Assembly: GCA_030549495.1 (NCBI GenBank)
Contig: JAUIRK010000898.1
Coordinates: 992,001-1,056,000 of the forward strand
Direction of reading: 5' to 3'
DNA: 64,000 bases
Source of the DNA: Nectonema munidae
Lineage: Eukaryota > Nematomorpha > Nectonematoida > Nectonematidae
Shown here: positions 10,001 through 20,500 of the stretch, in pieces
Layout: the number at the start of each line of letters is the position of its first letter
How positions within the stretch are numbered: the stretch's first letter is position 1
The notes under the pieces: generated by a model
Databases searched by the model: none
What the model saw: only the letters and a program-made list of their open reading frames with translations
What the model was told of the DNA's origin: nothing
Made by a program: the position numbers and the translations under genes

Positions 10001-12690
10001 CTTATAAAACCATCGAAACCTTTTTAACAATATTCTTTTTCTCCCTCCCAACTCTCCATTATTCCTAAATCACAATCATCAAAAAGTAAAGATTCAAACA
10101 AAAAATAAACCCATAAATCGTGTTCATCAAATGGGATGGCGAATTTTGTTGAAGATAAAAACGATTGGAAAAGAATGAGAAAAATAATAAAGGTATTGGT
10201 TTTGAGCACAGTATTGCGGAGTATTGTCTGAAAAAAGCGCACCTTTTTACATCTAATGTATTGGTTGTATCTGTGCTATTTGTTCACAAGAGAATAACGA
10301 TAAAGGCAAGCTGGCGTATTTTCATTGAGAAGGCACAACTCGACCTGCTTGTATCGAAGGATGAGTCGTGAAGTTGGAATCTTGGGATTCTACTACGAAA
10401 TCTTCTATAGAATCATTCCAACACACCCCTAATCACGCCTCCACTTAATCTAAAGCGTCAATGAAGTTTTGTGTTTTCAAGGCGAATTTGATTTCGTTTA
10501 AAGTTAACTTTACACCCAAAATATGTGGAATTTTTCTCCACTAAAATAGTATACTTACACGCCAATATTTTGATAAATGTAAGAAAATTCATTTATATTG
10601 TAAAAGATACGCGAATATTTGAAAGATTTCGCGAACCTAAGACTTTGTGGTATCGAAGCCACGTATCTTTCCAACCTTACTCATGCCCACTTAATATAAT
10701 AGGTTATTAAAACGGGCAATAAGCTTTTCAAAAATTCATTGAGATTTTTTTGAAATGTTTATTAGGGTAAATTGCCATAGGTCTGTAATGGGAAGATTAG
10801 AGACATGCTTAAGATTATATCAAGCTAGTGTATTTTAAACAAAGTTAGTTTTTTCATTTGTTGGGAATTTTTTAAAACTAAAATTTTTTATCTACTACTA
10901 GAATTCAGTCCATTTTTCATGCGTAACATTTTATAAAGTACTTTCAATGCTTCATTAGAGAATTTTTTCTGTTTTTCTTTTGAAGTAGTCAAGATTTGGA
11001 TAATAATTTTTGTGCAATCAATACGTTGTCATAGCTTTGATGAGTTTACTCTTTCTTAAAAAAATCGTTCAACAATTTTAAAATAGGGTAGTAAAGAGCT
11101 CACGCGAATGACAAATTCCTTTTCAAAAGTTCTTGATCACTTGCCTTCGATCAAAGAAATGGATCAATCGTTCATTGCTACCGATGTCAGAATTAGAGAT
11201 TTTTTACCCGGTAAATTTTATTTACTTTTGGAAACGTATCAATTTCACTTTAAGTACTTGCATTTAAAATTTATATTTCTATTTTCGTTTTTTGTAAGGA
11301 TTTTCTTATATTTTCATTTATCCTATGTTCACACCGATAAACCGTTTTTTTTGTCGCCATTTTTGCCTTCGTATTTATGATGAGCGTAATCTATGGTCCG
11401 CGTTCTAACTTCTACACTCTACTGTAATATTTTTCAACGGAACTAATTGTATTTAACAAAAACTGCAAAGTACACTGTATTGTTACTTCAAGCGTAGATC
11501 AGGTGTTAATTCATGATGCGTTGTACAAATGAGAATGCTCGCCCTATAGATGACGATTGGTATTTCATTCCATACAAATTGCGATTGGTATTTGTTTCGG
11601 TACAATTGTCAATCATACCACATTAGACTTTCTGGCAGAGAAACAATGATCAAAATTTTCTGCCAAAGATTTACACTGTTTTAAACTCATTATCGTTCAA
11701 CAGTCTGTAAAGTTATCCCACACAAAATCGTTGAATACTGCCACCATTTTCTGATCGAAAAAGAATGTAAAATTCCTTACTTTTTCCTGTTCAAGTGTTA
11801 GATAACAATGTAGCATTATATGTAGCATTGGCATTGCAAATTGAGAGAAGCTTAAAAGTCCTTTTTGTGACATTTTTATCGTATAAAAGTTTCAAAATTT
11901 ATCTTTGCTCTTTTGATTTATTCATTTTGAAAGTGAAACCTTAATAAGTTTTTCATCTATCGATGCTTTGCCAAGAATAAAGATAAGGAAATGAACGCAA
12001 TAAAACAAAGTTTTCTGCAAGTCGTAAGGGAATGCTTCTTTCCTTAGGCGTAAAAGTTCAGTAATAGGGGGAGAGCAATTTAAAACGAAGAGAATTGAAT
12101 AGTTCTGACGATGAACTCTTTCGAAACCTCATTATAAAAATGAAAAAAAATATATAGATAGAATATTTTATCGAAAACGGTCATTTTGAACGTTAGATAC
12201 ATGTGAATTTAGTAATTGCAAAATATATTTTTAATTTGAACAATCTGAGATTTACTTCTGAAAAAATTGATGATCCACAGTAAAGGCAGTTCTTCTACTT
12301 TGAGTAGCGGGTGCCATAACTCAAATTATGACCTGTTAAAACTTCAAAATTTTCTAAATATTTCCTTAATTTATTCATATTAGATATACGTTTTATGTAC
12401 ACACTATTTTGTCTCTTATAGAATCTTATGATGATTATTATGCTTACTTTGGATCGTTAACACAACCACCCTGCTCTGAAAGTGTTACTTGGTTGATACT
12501 TAAGCCAGTTATTTGGCTTTCTCAGCAACAGGTATTCATGATTCATTACAACTCTGCTGATTTTAAAAGACGCATACCTTTAAAGCTCTCCAGCTTGTCT
12601 GAAGTTGTGTCATCCGATGGCGTCTTGTACAACAACATACGTCCTATCCAACCTATTAATTGTCGAAAAGTTGCACGATCTTTTGCTTAA
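974..12690 (+). CDS. alpha-carbonic anhydrase, 3' part of gene (four exons)
   Basis: The gene encodes a zinc enzyme that interconverts CO2 and bicarbonate. Four exons join in matching phase (1 base carried into the first; then 0, 0, 1) and give about 199 residues, roughly the C-terminal three quarters of a 260-270 residue enzyme. Zinc ligands are seen as His-x-His in HLHFHW (exon 974-1095) and as the His in IHFLFWN at the start of exon 8266-8361. The glutamate that orients the third His is the last codon of the preceding exon. The gate-keeper Thr is kept in SLTQPPCSE, while the next Thr of the usual SLTTPP is Gln. The C-terminus (RPIQPINCRKV) lacks a GPI or membrane tail, so a soluble enzyme is likely. 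The N-terminal exon(s) with the proton-shuttle His were not found. Introns are about 7.2, 2.7 and 1.2 kb. Confidence 0.9.
2103..5066 (-). pseudogene. LINE ORF2: APE endonuclease + reverse transcriptase
   Basis: The N-terminal endonuclease shows SINCQSL, ALQETWI, ILGDFNVN and SDHFPI, the usual metal and phosphate-binding motifs in order. The reverse transcriptase shows LPTFKKGS.NKIENYRPISI, LYLDLSKAFDSI, GIPQGSILGPLLFSLYINDF and the catalytic YFADD. The C-terminal part reads RSIKLWNDYV then LKSFKNIIKKNF, the usual LINE ORF2 end. It is not intact: there are in-frame stops near 4028, 3713 and 2535, and frame changes near 4760 (next to an A8 run) and near 2750. All domains are present, so the insertion is not ancient, but this copy cannot make the protein. 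It is transcribed opposite to the surrounding carbonic anhydrase gene. Confidence 0.9.
5204..6064 (-). CDS. LINE ORF1, zinc-knuckle nucleic-acid binding protein
   Basis: An uninterrupted 286-codon frame. The N-terminal third is charged and coiled-coil-like (LSERLDPLKKSLGKLIDKF, then ELINFLDQLND). A middle region follows (KVFKLDFPDVVNRDLAVSKI, then FRKIIIKGV, an RRM-like fold in many ORF1 proteins). The C-terminus has a Cys/His cluster, CTSCCKIGHLKSNC, then CMFC. In this class ORF1 proteins coat the element RNA. It lies about 140 bp upstream of ORF2 on the same strand. Its open frame contrasts with the broken ORF2. Function is assigned from position and the zinc knuckles. Confidence 0.75.
   Translation of the reverse strand: MFLYSTYFIFIMCNEQLSERLDPLKKSLGKLIDKFDTFSKKEIKFELINFLDQLNDDIKLVTKLDTIDSKIDLLQESLSNSKKSYADVLSHSTSKTKPIYIKSETVSTISSLEKDTEDVLEKVKISKLTKRGKVFKLDFPDVVNRDLAVSKINEKQEYKIIEPNDSFRKIIIKGVDSNLPKETVLSSILNKNSKIKEAIDNGCKFEFVFEKIYHNSSFKFMVFKVDILVLRKLLSSLSDSLYFGFQVYRVSDFISVKQCTSCCKIGHLKSNCRSKDFPKCMFCSIK
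6329..6373 (+). repeat. inverted fragment of the neighbouring LINE
   Basis: These 45 bases are a near-exact inverted copy of LINE ORF2 positions about 3897-3940 and encode ANFVFLRNKVKYSIKK on the + strand. The fragment lies just beyond the LINE's 5' edge and is followed at 6424 by GTAAAGTAAAGTAAA, similar to the LINE tail repeat. It is a separate scrap or a rearrangement product. Confidence 0.7.
6541..6650 (+). mobile_element. tRNA-derived SINE, copy 1
   Basis: Shares with 14442 and 22344 the order GCGAGTAA.GTTGGTTAG, GATAACTCAAG.TCTTGGG, TCGATCCCGCATCAAGCCTA, CTTTTCTCATAG. GATCGATCCC resembles a Pol III B box and the upstream GTTGGTTAG part an A box. The 3' half beyond CACACTTG is shortened. 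It lies in carbonic anhydrase intron 1. Confidence 0.7.
6651..8265. other. rest of carbonic anhydrase intron 1, no gene seen
   Basis: AT-rich DNA with poly-T runs and short frames only. I recognise nothing coding or repeated here. Confidence 0.5.
8266..8361 (+). CDS. carbonic anhydrase exon with third zinc His
   Basis: Acceptor TTTTTAG precedes 8266 and donor GTATTT follows 8361; 96 bases, phase 0 at both ends. It encodes IHFLFWNKTLYNS, then NKDGLVVMAVFIK, matching the family's HLVHWN...PDGLAVLGIFLK block whose vertebrate exon has the same limits. The zinc His is present; the second His of the usual HLVHW is Phe. No open frame in this interval is long enough for a simple ORF scan to report. 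Confidence 0.9.
8362..11098. other. carbonic anhydrase intron 2
   Basis: About 2.7 kb of AT-rich intron. Two moderately GC-richer patches (9380-9560 and 10020-10380) contain short frames with no recognisable product. Confidence 0.6.
11099..11210 (+). CDS. carbonic anhydrase exon before the SLT-PP exon
   Basis: Exon of 112 bases from an AAAGAG acceptor to a CCCG/GTAAAT donor, entering in phase 0 and leaving in phase 1. It encodes FSKVLDHLPSIKEMD, then VRIRDFLP, equivalent to the family's helix and LLP segment. The acceptor has a weak pyrimidine tract, so the first few residues are less certain. Confidence 0.8.
12422..12690 (+). CDS. carbonic anhydrase terminal exon
   Basis: Acceptor CTTATAG at 12415-12421, stop at 12688-12690. 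It encodes YYAYFGSLTQPPCSESVTW, then LILKPVIWLSQQQ, and ends RPIQPINCRKVARSFA. This is the active-site Thr block and C-terminus, fused here into one exon where vertebrate genes usually have two. An AATAAA lies about 95 bases downstream. Confidence 0.92.
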
Positions 12691-12785
12691 ATTTTGTCAC
12701 CTCTTCTTTAATACTCGATTATACTCAAATGAAATTCAGCTTATACTCTAACAAACTAAAGGCTTTCTATTTTTTGCTATTCCTA

Positions 12786-12791
12786 AATAAA
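12786..12791 (+). promoter_or_regulatory. poly(A) signal of carbonic anhydrase
   Basis: AATAAA about 95 bp past the stop codon, in the expected place for a short 3' UTR. Confidence 0.5.
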
Positions 12792-12799
12792 TTATTTTA

Positions 12800-14006
12800 T
12801 TCCCATTTTAATCTATGTCTCAATCATTAAGATGCTTTTTTTGCGACAGTAGATGGCTTTTAACGCGTGCATTTAAAAGTCGGTGTAGTAAACTTTTTCT
12901 TGCTACTTCCACAACTCTAAATACGAAAGACCTTTTTGAAAGAACTAAACGATGCTAATTTGGTATATCAATTTTTTAAAGAAGTGCTGAATAAGGGAAC
13001 ATGTTCTTCTCTCTTTATTCGCGTTTCCTTTTACGCAATCTCTTTTCACCTTTTGGAGCATTCTTCTTACACGTTGACAAAATATCAAAACGTCATCACA
13101 ATCTTTCCACAAAACAAACTCCTTCCAATTTATATGATTTAAAGCGCTCATTGTATTTTTACGCATCATATGCTACAATAATTATTTGATAATTGACATT
13201 TAAGCAACATCATTGAATAAAGGAGATTGTGGATCGCGAAGGGCTTTATTTTCACATATGTCGAATTACACCTTCAATTTTTGTATTATAGTATATAGTA
13301 TACTTTAGAGGAATAACAGGTCTTCTCTTCAAGATATGTCATTATAGAATATAAATTTTGCTGTGTAATACGGAACTTTACTCATTCATTTTATAAAACA
13401 GTCTAAATTCTGTTGCTTTTAAATCCTATCTCATATAAAATGTAATTTATGTATTTTTTACTCTTTTAAAGTAGATTTAATTAGCTAGGCAAATAGTTGG
13501 TTAATGATTTAATTATTCAAAAAAAAAGTATGCTTTTTGAATTTCTCAAAATAGCATTAAGTTCTTGACGATAACAAAATCTTTAAAAACACTAATTTCG
13601 ACTTGTCTAACATCGTTAAAAAACCGACACAGAAATGAATGAATATGATTCGATATAGTACCACATAGCCCTTCACAAAGTCATTCAACTACCATGAAAA
13701 TAGTATCAAAAGATGCATCTAATGATTTTTGCATAAGTCACAAAGTTTGAAAGCATATAATTCAGCCAATTTTGTACAATATAAATTTTAGTTGAGGGGG
13801 GCTAAAATGCCCCTCCCCCGTTACTGATAGGCTTAATAGAACTTTCTGATGATACATGATTCATATCATATATTTTTTAAATTTAGGGAAAATCTTACAT
13901 AAAATAGCGGTATATATATTATGCTGCTGATGATGATATATATATATGGCTTTCATGCGACTATATTTCAAAAGGGTATAGCTTTGGAAGAGGGGTGGGT
14001 GTCATG
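12800..14006. other. intergenic, no gene seen
   Basis: Short frames on both strands at 12936-13189 overlap one another and look accidental. A short TA-rich run is at about 13905-13950. Confidence 0.5.
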
Positions 14007-14014
14007 CTTTAATT

Positions 14015-14411
14015 AAGGGTCAAATTAACATAGGGACTATTGGGGCTGCAGCCCCATGTCCACGGCTCCACTGACAAAATAGGCCTTAGTTATTGAAAAA
14101 TTTGTTACTGGCAAATAATTACTTTAGTGGAAATTCATGTGGATTTGTAACTTTTTTGTATTAAAGCATTTCTACATTAAATCAATGAATAAACGTTTTT
14201 CTATGTGTTTTTTTAGTTTTTTTCTTTTTAACAACATACGCAATAATTAATACTTTTATATTATACAGTGTTTTATGAAATAACCTTTTTTTAGACAGGT
14301 CATAAAGCCGAGAATCCATATTTAGGGGAACGGGGGCTAACAGTTTCTTTAAATCACATAGGCCCACATGAAGCTACAGCCCCAGACCCCGCATTCCTCT
14401 AATTCGCCCTG
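14015..14411. mobile_element. hAT-type MITE with 8-bp duplication CTTTAATT
   Basis: Ends AAGGGTCAAATTA and, reversed, CAGGGCGAATTAG are imperfect inverted repeats continuing into GGGGCTGCAGCCC / GGGGCTGTAGC. CTTTAATT occurs directly before (14007-14014) and after (14412-14419). The 8-bp duplication and CAGGG end point to hAT. No coding capacity. Confidence 0.75.
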
Positions 14412-14441
14412 CTTTAATTCTACTTTGAATATGAAAAAAGG

Positions 14442-14580
14442 TGGCGTGAGTAATGTTGGTTAGGTGCTGGATCTGATAACTCAAGGTCTTGGGTTCGATC
14501 CCCCATCAAGCCTACTTTCTTCATATTTGCGCAATTGTGTCTTTTCGATAAAAACACCCCACTATACCTTTACCTTCTTT
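14442..14580 (+). mobile_element. tRNA-derived SINE, copy 2
   Basis: The most complete copy. It has the GGCGTGAGTAATGTTGGTTAG head, a GGGTTCGATCCCCCATCAAG B-box region, then GCGCAATTGTGTCTTTTCGA and AAAACACCCCACTATACC, ending in repeated TACCTT units. It starts 31 bp after the MITE at 14411. Confidence 0.8.
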
Positions 14581-15358
14581 ACCTTTATATATTGGAAATG
14601 TTCTTTTATTATATAAGTTTGTGTATTGGCCAGAATATAAAAAGAGTTCGCTTTATAATTGAATTAGTCGAATAAAAAGTAAAGCAAATTCATTTAGGAT
14701 AAAGAGCTTGATAGCTTTTGGATCACTATTTAAAATTAGTTATTTGAGATCGAATCCTAGCAAATGATAAAATTGCATTTTGGAAAACCTAATGAAGGCC
14801 TTAAAAATTTTTTTATTGATTTTATGTAAAAAAAAAAGAAAATAGCATGCACTTTATGCTGTTTTTAAAAGCTTTGCAATCGCAAAAAGTATTTACATAT
14901 AAGTATAAATGATGAATTATCAAGGGAATTTTTTCAAATATAGCTCCTTTCTTCTCCAGTGTTTTGAATAGCGTTTATCTTTCCAAGCTCTAAGATCCAA
15001 AATATCCATTTCAGAACATTTTAGAATAGGATTTCTAAAGAATTTAAATTATGAATTTATTTTGTATGCATTTAACTCAATTGAATCTTAGGATACCTTT
15101 TATCATGTTCTTGTAAAAAAGCTTGTTTCTGAAGATATTGTATGGAATCTGAGTTTTGACAAATCAACTTTGAAACGGTAACTTTTTTTATTTCTCTTAA
15201 CTGATCTAAATATAATTATTAAGAACTTATCTTGCACTAATAAGTATAACCAGTTCCTTGGAAAAAAACAAATGTAAAATCATAAATTACAATTCCACTC
15301 TCTTCTCCTGTGTAGTCGAATTCGATTACGCCTATACCTTTTAATAATTGTAACGTAC

Positions 15359-15663
15359 GGGCATGACTAAAACATGCCCACACACTAATTTACATGCCGA
15401 CAACTATGTGAAGGAATCTTATCATTGACTTTTTAATTGATTGATTTGGACGAAATCAGAAGAAAAATGTAATAAAATCGCTCCCAAAAAAAAGAAAAAA
15501 AAACCGTTTTTAGATCTTTTAAACTGAGAAAAGTTCAATTTTTTTTAATATTTTGATCTCTAGAAGCATTTCCAATTTTTTAGACATTAAAACAAGTTTT
15601 TATATCCTTTCAAATAGTTGTCGGCGTGTAAATTGGTGTGTCGGCATGTTTTAGTCATGCCCA
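15359..15663. mobile_element. 305-bp MITE with ~45-bp inverted termini, duplication TAACGTAC
   Basis: The left arm starts GGGCATGACTAAAACATGCC and continues through ACACACTAATTTACATGCCG. The right arm, reversed, matches with three or four changes over about 45 bases. TAACGTAC stands directly before (15351-15358) and after (15664-15671). Each terminus also contains a local palindrome (GGGCATG...CATGCCC). There is no ORF. The 8-bp duplication suggests hAT or a P-like group. Confidence 0.85.
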
Positions 15664-16169
15664 TAACGTACAGAAGTTTCTAAATTTATGGAATTTATGA
15701 CATGGAAAGATTTTTCTTACATGATTCTCATGACTTTGATTAATTCCAGGAGTGTTTGCCATTTTTAGAAGTTTAATAGTCAAATGATACCTTCGCAAAA
15801 ATTAATTTTAGAAGATATATCGTTAAAAGCTTCTAAGTCTTGGCACTGCATTTATGAATAAAAAGCAATAACATTCAAGAACTTCTTATAGCGTACTAAT
15901 CAGAGAAAATAAGGAATTATCTAAAAAAAAATATGCGGTATGTATGCACAAGTCACACTAAAAATGTTTCGTCTTTACGTTTTATAATAAATTTATCGAA
16001 TAAATCCCTTAAATTTTTCAAAGATATTTTAAACTTCAAAATGTTTTTTATTTTTAGTTCCAATTTTTTTTCTTTATTAAAATCAGGGCGTTAAGATGTT
16101 GAGCTGTTAATTAAAGAATATCATAGGTTGGGTACGTTTTAGCCTTTTTTTGTGAATTGTTATCTTTTA

Positions 16170-16481
16170 TGACACATGTCAAAACAAAAAGACAATCAAA
16201 ATCAAACATGCGTCAACAAAGCAATACACACACAAGCGGTTACCGACTATCTCTCCACACTCAAACATAACAAGCTCATAAATATTCCTCCACCAAAAAT
16301 CGACACATATGAAGAAACATTATCAATTAAATTAAGACATACACTTGTTCAACTTAGAGCCAACATGTCACCATTGCTCCATGAAAGTTTAAACAATGCC
16401 TTGTTTTGAACTGATAGATTATACTCTTATAAAGATAGTATAATTTAGGGGCTAACAACAACAACAACAACAACAACAACG
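16170..16481 (+). mobile_element. LINE 3' end scrap with (CAA)n tail
   Basis: The frame 16176-16409 ends with a peptide like LSIKLRHTLVQLRANMSPLL, close to the C-terminal tail of ORF2 in several non-LTR families (leucine-rich, R-R-T-L-A-Q-L-R type). It is followed within 45 bp by a (CAA)n run at 16453-16481. It looks like a 5'-truncated insertion. Confidence 0.55.
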
Positions 16482-16879
16482 GGTACCATAAAAGCTACTA
16501 TTTATTTTTTCTCAATTCACATTATTGCTCTGTAAGCGAAAATATACGTTTTTTATGAGGTAGATAAAATAAGATTTATGTATAACAAACTATTTTAGTG
16601 ATGAAATCATCTAAAAAAATGTGTGTTCAACAACACATAATATACCTCCACTTTTACTATAAAAAATAGATGTTCCTGTATCGCACTGAAAATTCTGCAC
16701 TTGCGAGCAAAAAATGGATCAAGGCCAATTTTCAAATAACCATTTTATTTATATATCAAACCATGACAAACCATATTGTTCGCATTTTTTGACTTAATTT
16801 AGCGCCAACATTTAAACCCGAAGTACAATGCGCATCTTTGCAAAATAAGAGCGAGACACGTGTATTTTTTATAAAATAT

Positions 16880-16996
16880 TTAAGTAGATTGGATTGAGAT
16901 CCACTGCTTATAGTTGGACGCAAGAGGGACATATGTGACTTCTCCATCAAAACAACCCCCGATTGCGCTATCTTTCCAATTCCAATGGCTGTGCAT
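16880..16996 (-). CDS. unrecognised exon-like frame (low confidence)
   Basis: A frame of 38 codons preceded by CAAAG reads MHSHWNWKDSAIGGC, then GEVTYVPLASNYKQWI, and ends at a TAA. The block is GC-richer than its flanks. The YVPLASNYKQWI ending loosely recalls the C-terminus of S1 serine proteases, but no other part of such a protein is visible. It lies downstream of the last peroxidase exon on the same strand and may be an extra exon, an unrelated gene end, or chance. Confidence 0.25.
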   Translation of the reverse strand: MHSHWNWKDSAIGGCFDGEVTYVPLASNYKQWISIQST

Positions 16997-17411
16997 CTTT
17001 GATCAACATTCCCACTCGCTATGCCCACAACCAAAGATAATAGTAAATCTTGAATAATTACTAATGATCGTATTCCGTAAAAGTTAACCGATATTCAGCG
17101 GTTTATTCAACTCGCAAATCCTTTAGCAAAGTATAATAAATTTTCACATTCTGGTACTTGTGTTCTAATAAAATTACATTTGATTTTTTTGCGTTTTCTT
17201 GACGAACTGTTTTTGTATCTTATGTATAACTGTGGACTCAAAATTTCCGTGAAATTAACCGGTTTGAGCCGTTAAATGATATTAGGCGATGAATTAACTT
17301 GCTAACGAAATGACTGTTAATTACTATCTATAACACGAAAGTACTGCGCATCCCCATCACTACTATCGTTTGTGTATATGCATGCATGTAAAAAGATTAA
17401 TCACGAAAGGT

Positions 17412-17598
17412 TTAAATGATTTTCATACTATAGTTAAAATGTTTTTTCGGTCTATAGTTTTCGTACCAGTAAAAGTCTCCCCACTTTGTCGAGTAAAACT
17501 GCTTCAGCAAAATGCACTCCAAAGTTGGACCGATTCGTGAATCTTTATCAGTTGGATTTTCTGAGAGCAGAGCTGGAAATAAGTCAATGTCATCCACC
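17412..17598 (-). CDS. peroxidase C-terminal exon
   Basis: The acceptor ATATTTAG gives an exon opening with G to complete the Ser codon left by the exon at 23150. It encodes [13 protein letters not shown], then [21 protein letters not shown], the family's DIDLF..GLSE and FWYEN block. The frame then runs [15 protein letters not shown] to a TAA. This tail is shorter than usual, since most family members continue through an ICDN-type Cys segment. The true 3' end may use a donor I could not identify. Confidence 0.85.
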
Positions 17599-20500
17599 CT
17601 AAATATTGATTTACACATGTAGTAGGAATAAGCATAGAAGTAGCCTATACTAACTCCACGTCTTAATCGGTGTCCCCTTTACATTGTCCATTTCAAATTA
17701 GGGCAGTGTCGTGTTTGAAATGGATCCCATTTTCTGCAAGAATAGAGAGTGTTATGTAGTTGTAGTTCAGCGAATCAAAGCGTCTGAAAATAGGTATTGG
17801 CATGACCTTGCGTTGACAGGGGCTTTAAGAAATATGGTACAACACAGCGCTGTACTTCTATTTGATTGCTGTTCATTAATGTGGATATAAATGTTGTAAA
17901 TAAATGTGTTACAATAGTTATTTGAAATGTGTATCCTTTAATTAAATGTATATATGATTATTATTATTAAAACAAATAATCGAATATATATATAATTCAC
18001 CTATATATAGTGAGTGGTCAGTTATTCAATTAGTTTGTTTGTGTTGATTAATTTGATCGCTATTTATTTAATTTGTTAGTACTATTGAAAAACTAATTTT
18101 ATTTTAATAGAAATTAAAAATTTTAATGAGAATATTGTATATAATCCAACTTCTCTCTTATTTAAAGATGACGCTGGGATCAAATGGAGTAAGTTGTTTG
18201 TTTCATGATCCCCGATAACAATTTTTTGATGAAAGCGACACATCTTATACAAATACAAAGCTTCATGGTACTGATAGAAAATATAGTTATATATAGTACA
18301 GATTTTATTCCCATCGATTCATCACTATAAATATGTAGGCCTTCCCTTCAAGCAAAAGTCAACTTTAAAATTAAAAAATGCTGATGCCTTTATCGCAAAA
18401 CACGATAGACAAACTCTCTTATAGAAAGGAAGGAATTACAAAATAACTTTTTCAGATTATAATAAACTAGATTTTTTTAAAGTGACAAAAATGTGAAAAT
18501 AAGAAAATATTTATTTTCTATCATCTTTGTATAAGAATGTTTCAAGATTTATTTAACTTTGAAGTTTCCATTGAGTTAGTATTCTCCTTCATATTATTCC
18601 CTCGAAAACTAGTGAACCACTTAAAATTTATCTGGCCTAGTAATCACATTTTGAATAAATTCAAGGGATGTGATATTTATACAAAATGAGGAAAATCATT
18701 CATTAACTAAATTAATGTTAGAAAAAATTTTAATAAAAAAGATCCAAACATTTTTAAGAATATTTATCGATTTTTAAATCCTCCATTTTTCCTTGTTGAA
18801 GAATAAACTTTTTTTTATATTAAAACTGGAATTATATTTTTAAGAGCTAGGTTGTTGAGTCTGTCAAAATTTGTTCCATAATATTTTTATTTACCATGGA
18901 AATCTTCCATTCTTTCTAAAAAAACCCTATATATGGTTTCATGTGTTATAAAATATTCGATGTTAAGAGATAAAAATTTTCAAAAAATTCAAAAATGACC
19001 CTAAAAATGATTGACAGCACACTATCCAAGAAAGAAGATTTCATTCTGAATTGTTCGGTGTAAAAGTGTTGTTTGAATTTTTCGTGTGCCGAAACTTCAA
19101 ACGTGAAATCATAAGAATTAAAATTTAGCATTTAAAATTATATAGTCAAGCTAACTAAAACGCCCAAATTAGCTTTCCTTTTAAAAATTCCTTTTTTTTT
19201 TAGAAGAAGAAGATTAGAGAAGAAAAGGATACACTCAGTAATTATAATGAGAGAGAGAGATATACAATAACAGATAGTTCTAGAATTTAGATCGCGAAGT
19301 GTCGCTGCACGCTTTTTACTTATAATAAAAATATTCATGTTGATTGATATAAACACTAGCTTCACTTTTTTACCCGAATTAATTCACTAAAAACGGGGTT
19401 ACAGGTTATCTGCAAAAATAGAATTTATCGCAATAAAAAAAGTTGAAATAGAAAATTATGTGAACAAAGATAGGCTATAATAAGTTAAGTTAAGTTATAT
19501 GTGACGTTCGCACCCATCCTTTTGGATATCGTGGCCCGCCCGGAATGCTGAGTCCAAGTATACCTGGACTTTCCATCCCACTAAACGCCTACCGGCCCTT
19601 GTTATATATATTATTTTACAAGAATTTATGTTACAATATATAAATACAGCTGAGTGATCGATACTATCCTAACGCGAACGCTCCCAATTTGGGAAACAAA
19701 CTTAATGTCTAGTGATAGCTTGATTACTCACCACGTAGAATCAGGTCTACCAACCTTTGAATTCTTCAGAGGAAGAAAACCAGGATAAAAAACCGCCACA
19801 GGCTATAATATAACACCAGAATAAAGACCCTCGCATAACGGAGATAGTTTTAAGTCAAAGGGAACTTTGAACTTTGAATGGAATTGAACAAAAATATATG
19901 CGACCTATATAAAAATATTTCTTAAATTTAATATTTATCAATGAAAATTTCAAGGAATAGTCAATTTTTCATTCGAACAAAAAAATTTACGAAAAGTACA
20001 AATTTAATTTTTATTAACACCATCTATTAAAACAAAAAACTTTTCAAATTTAATATATCTCATAAAAAAGTTATCAAATTTGAAAAAAAAGTTATAAATG
20101 CATATTTACATATTTTCACATTGAGTGCAAATAAATATTGTATGCTTTCTAGAGATAGATCTTTGACAGCTTATACATTTTCGTGTTCCTCTTTTCCTCG
20201 GTTTACAGTTATCAATAAAACAATATCCTCTTCCACTTGACGAAACGTTTGATCCATAAGACTTGTTGAATCCATAAAAAGTGAGAAGATTTCTACTGAC
20301 AATTCTAGTTGAAGAATTATCACATCTAAGTCGCATCGATTTGTAAAGATTGCCATTGGCCATCTTGTGTATGCTTTATAACAGCTATAATCTCTGGACA
20401 TTTATTAAAAATGTCGACTCCTTCCTTATATTTATTATAATCTAAAATAGTTTTAGGGTTCATTTTTTCGCCAATTGTTTGTTTTTTTTGTGAGGCGCTG

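Noticed and set aside
14690-14775. tRNA- or SINE-like segment with GAGATCGAATCCTAGC
   Set aside because: Only a B-box-like string; no convincing A box, tail or second copy.
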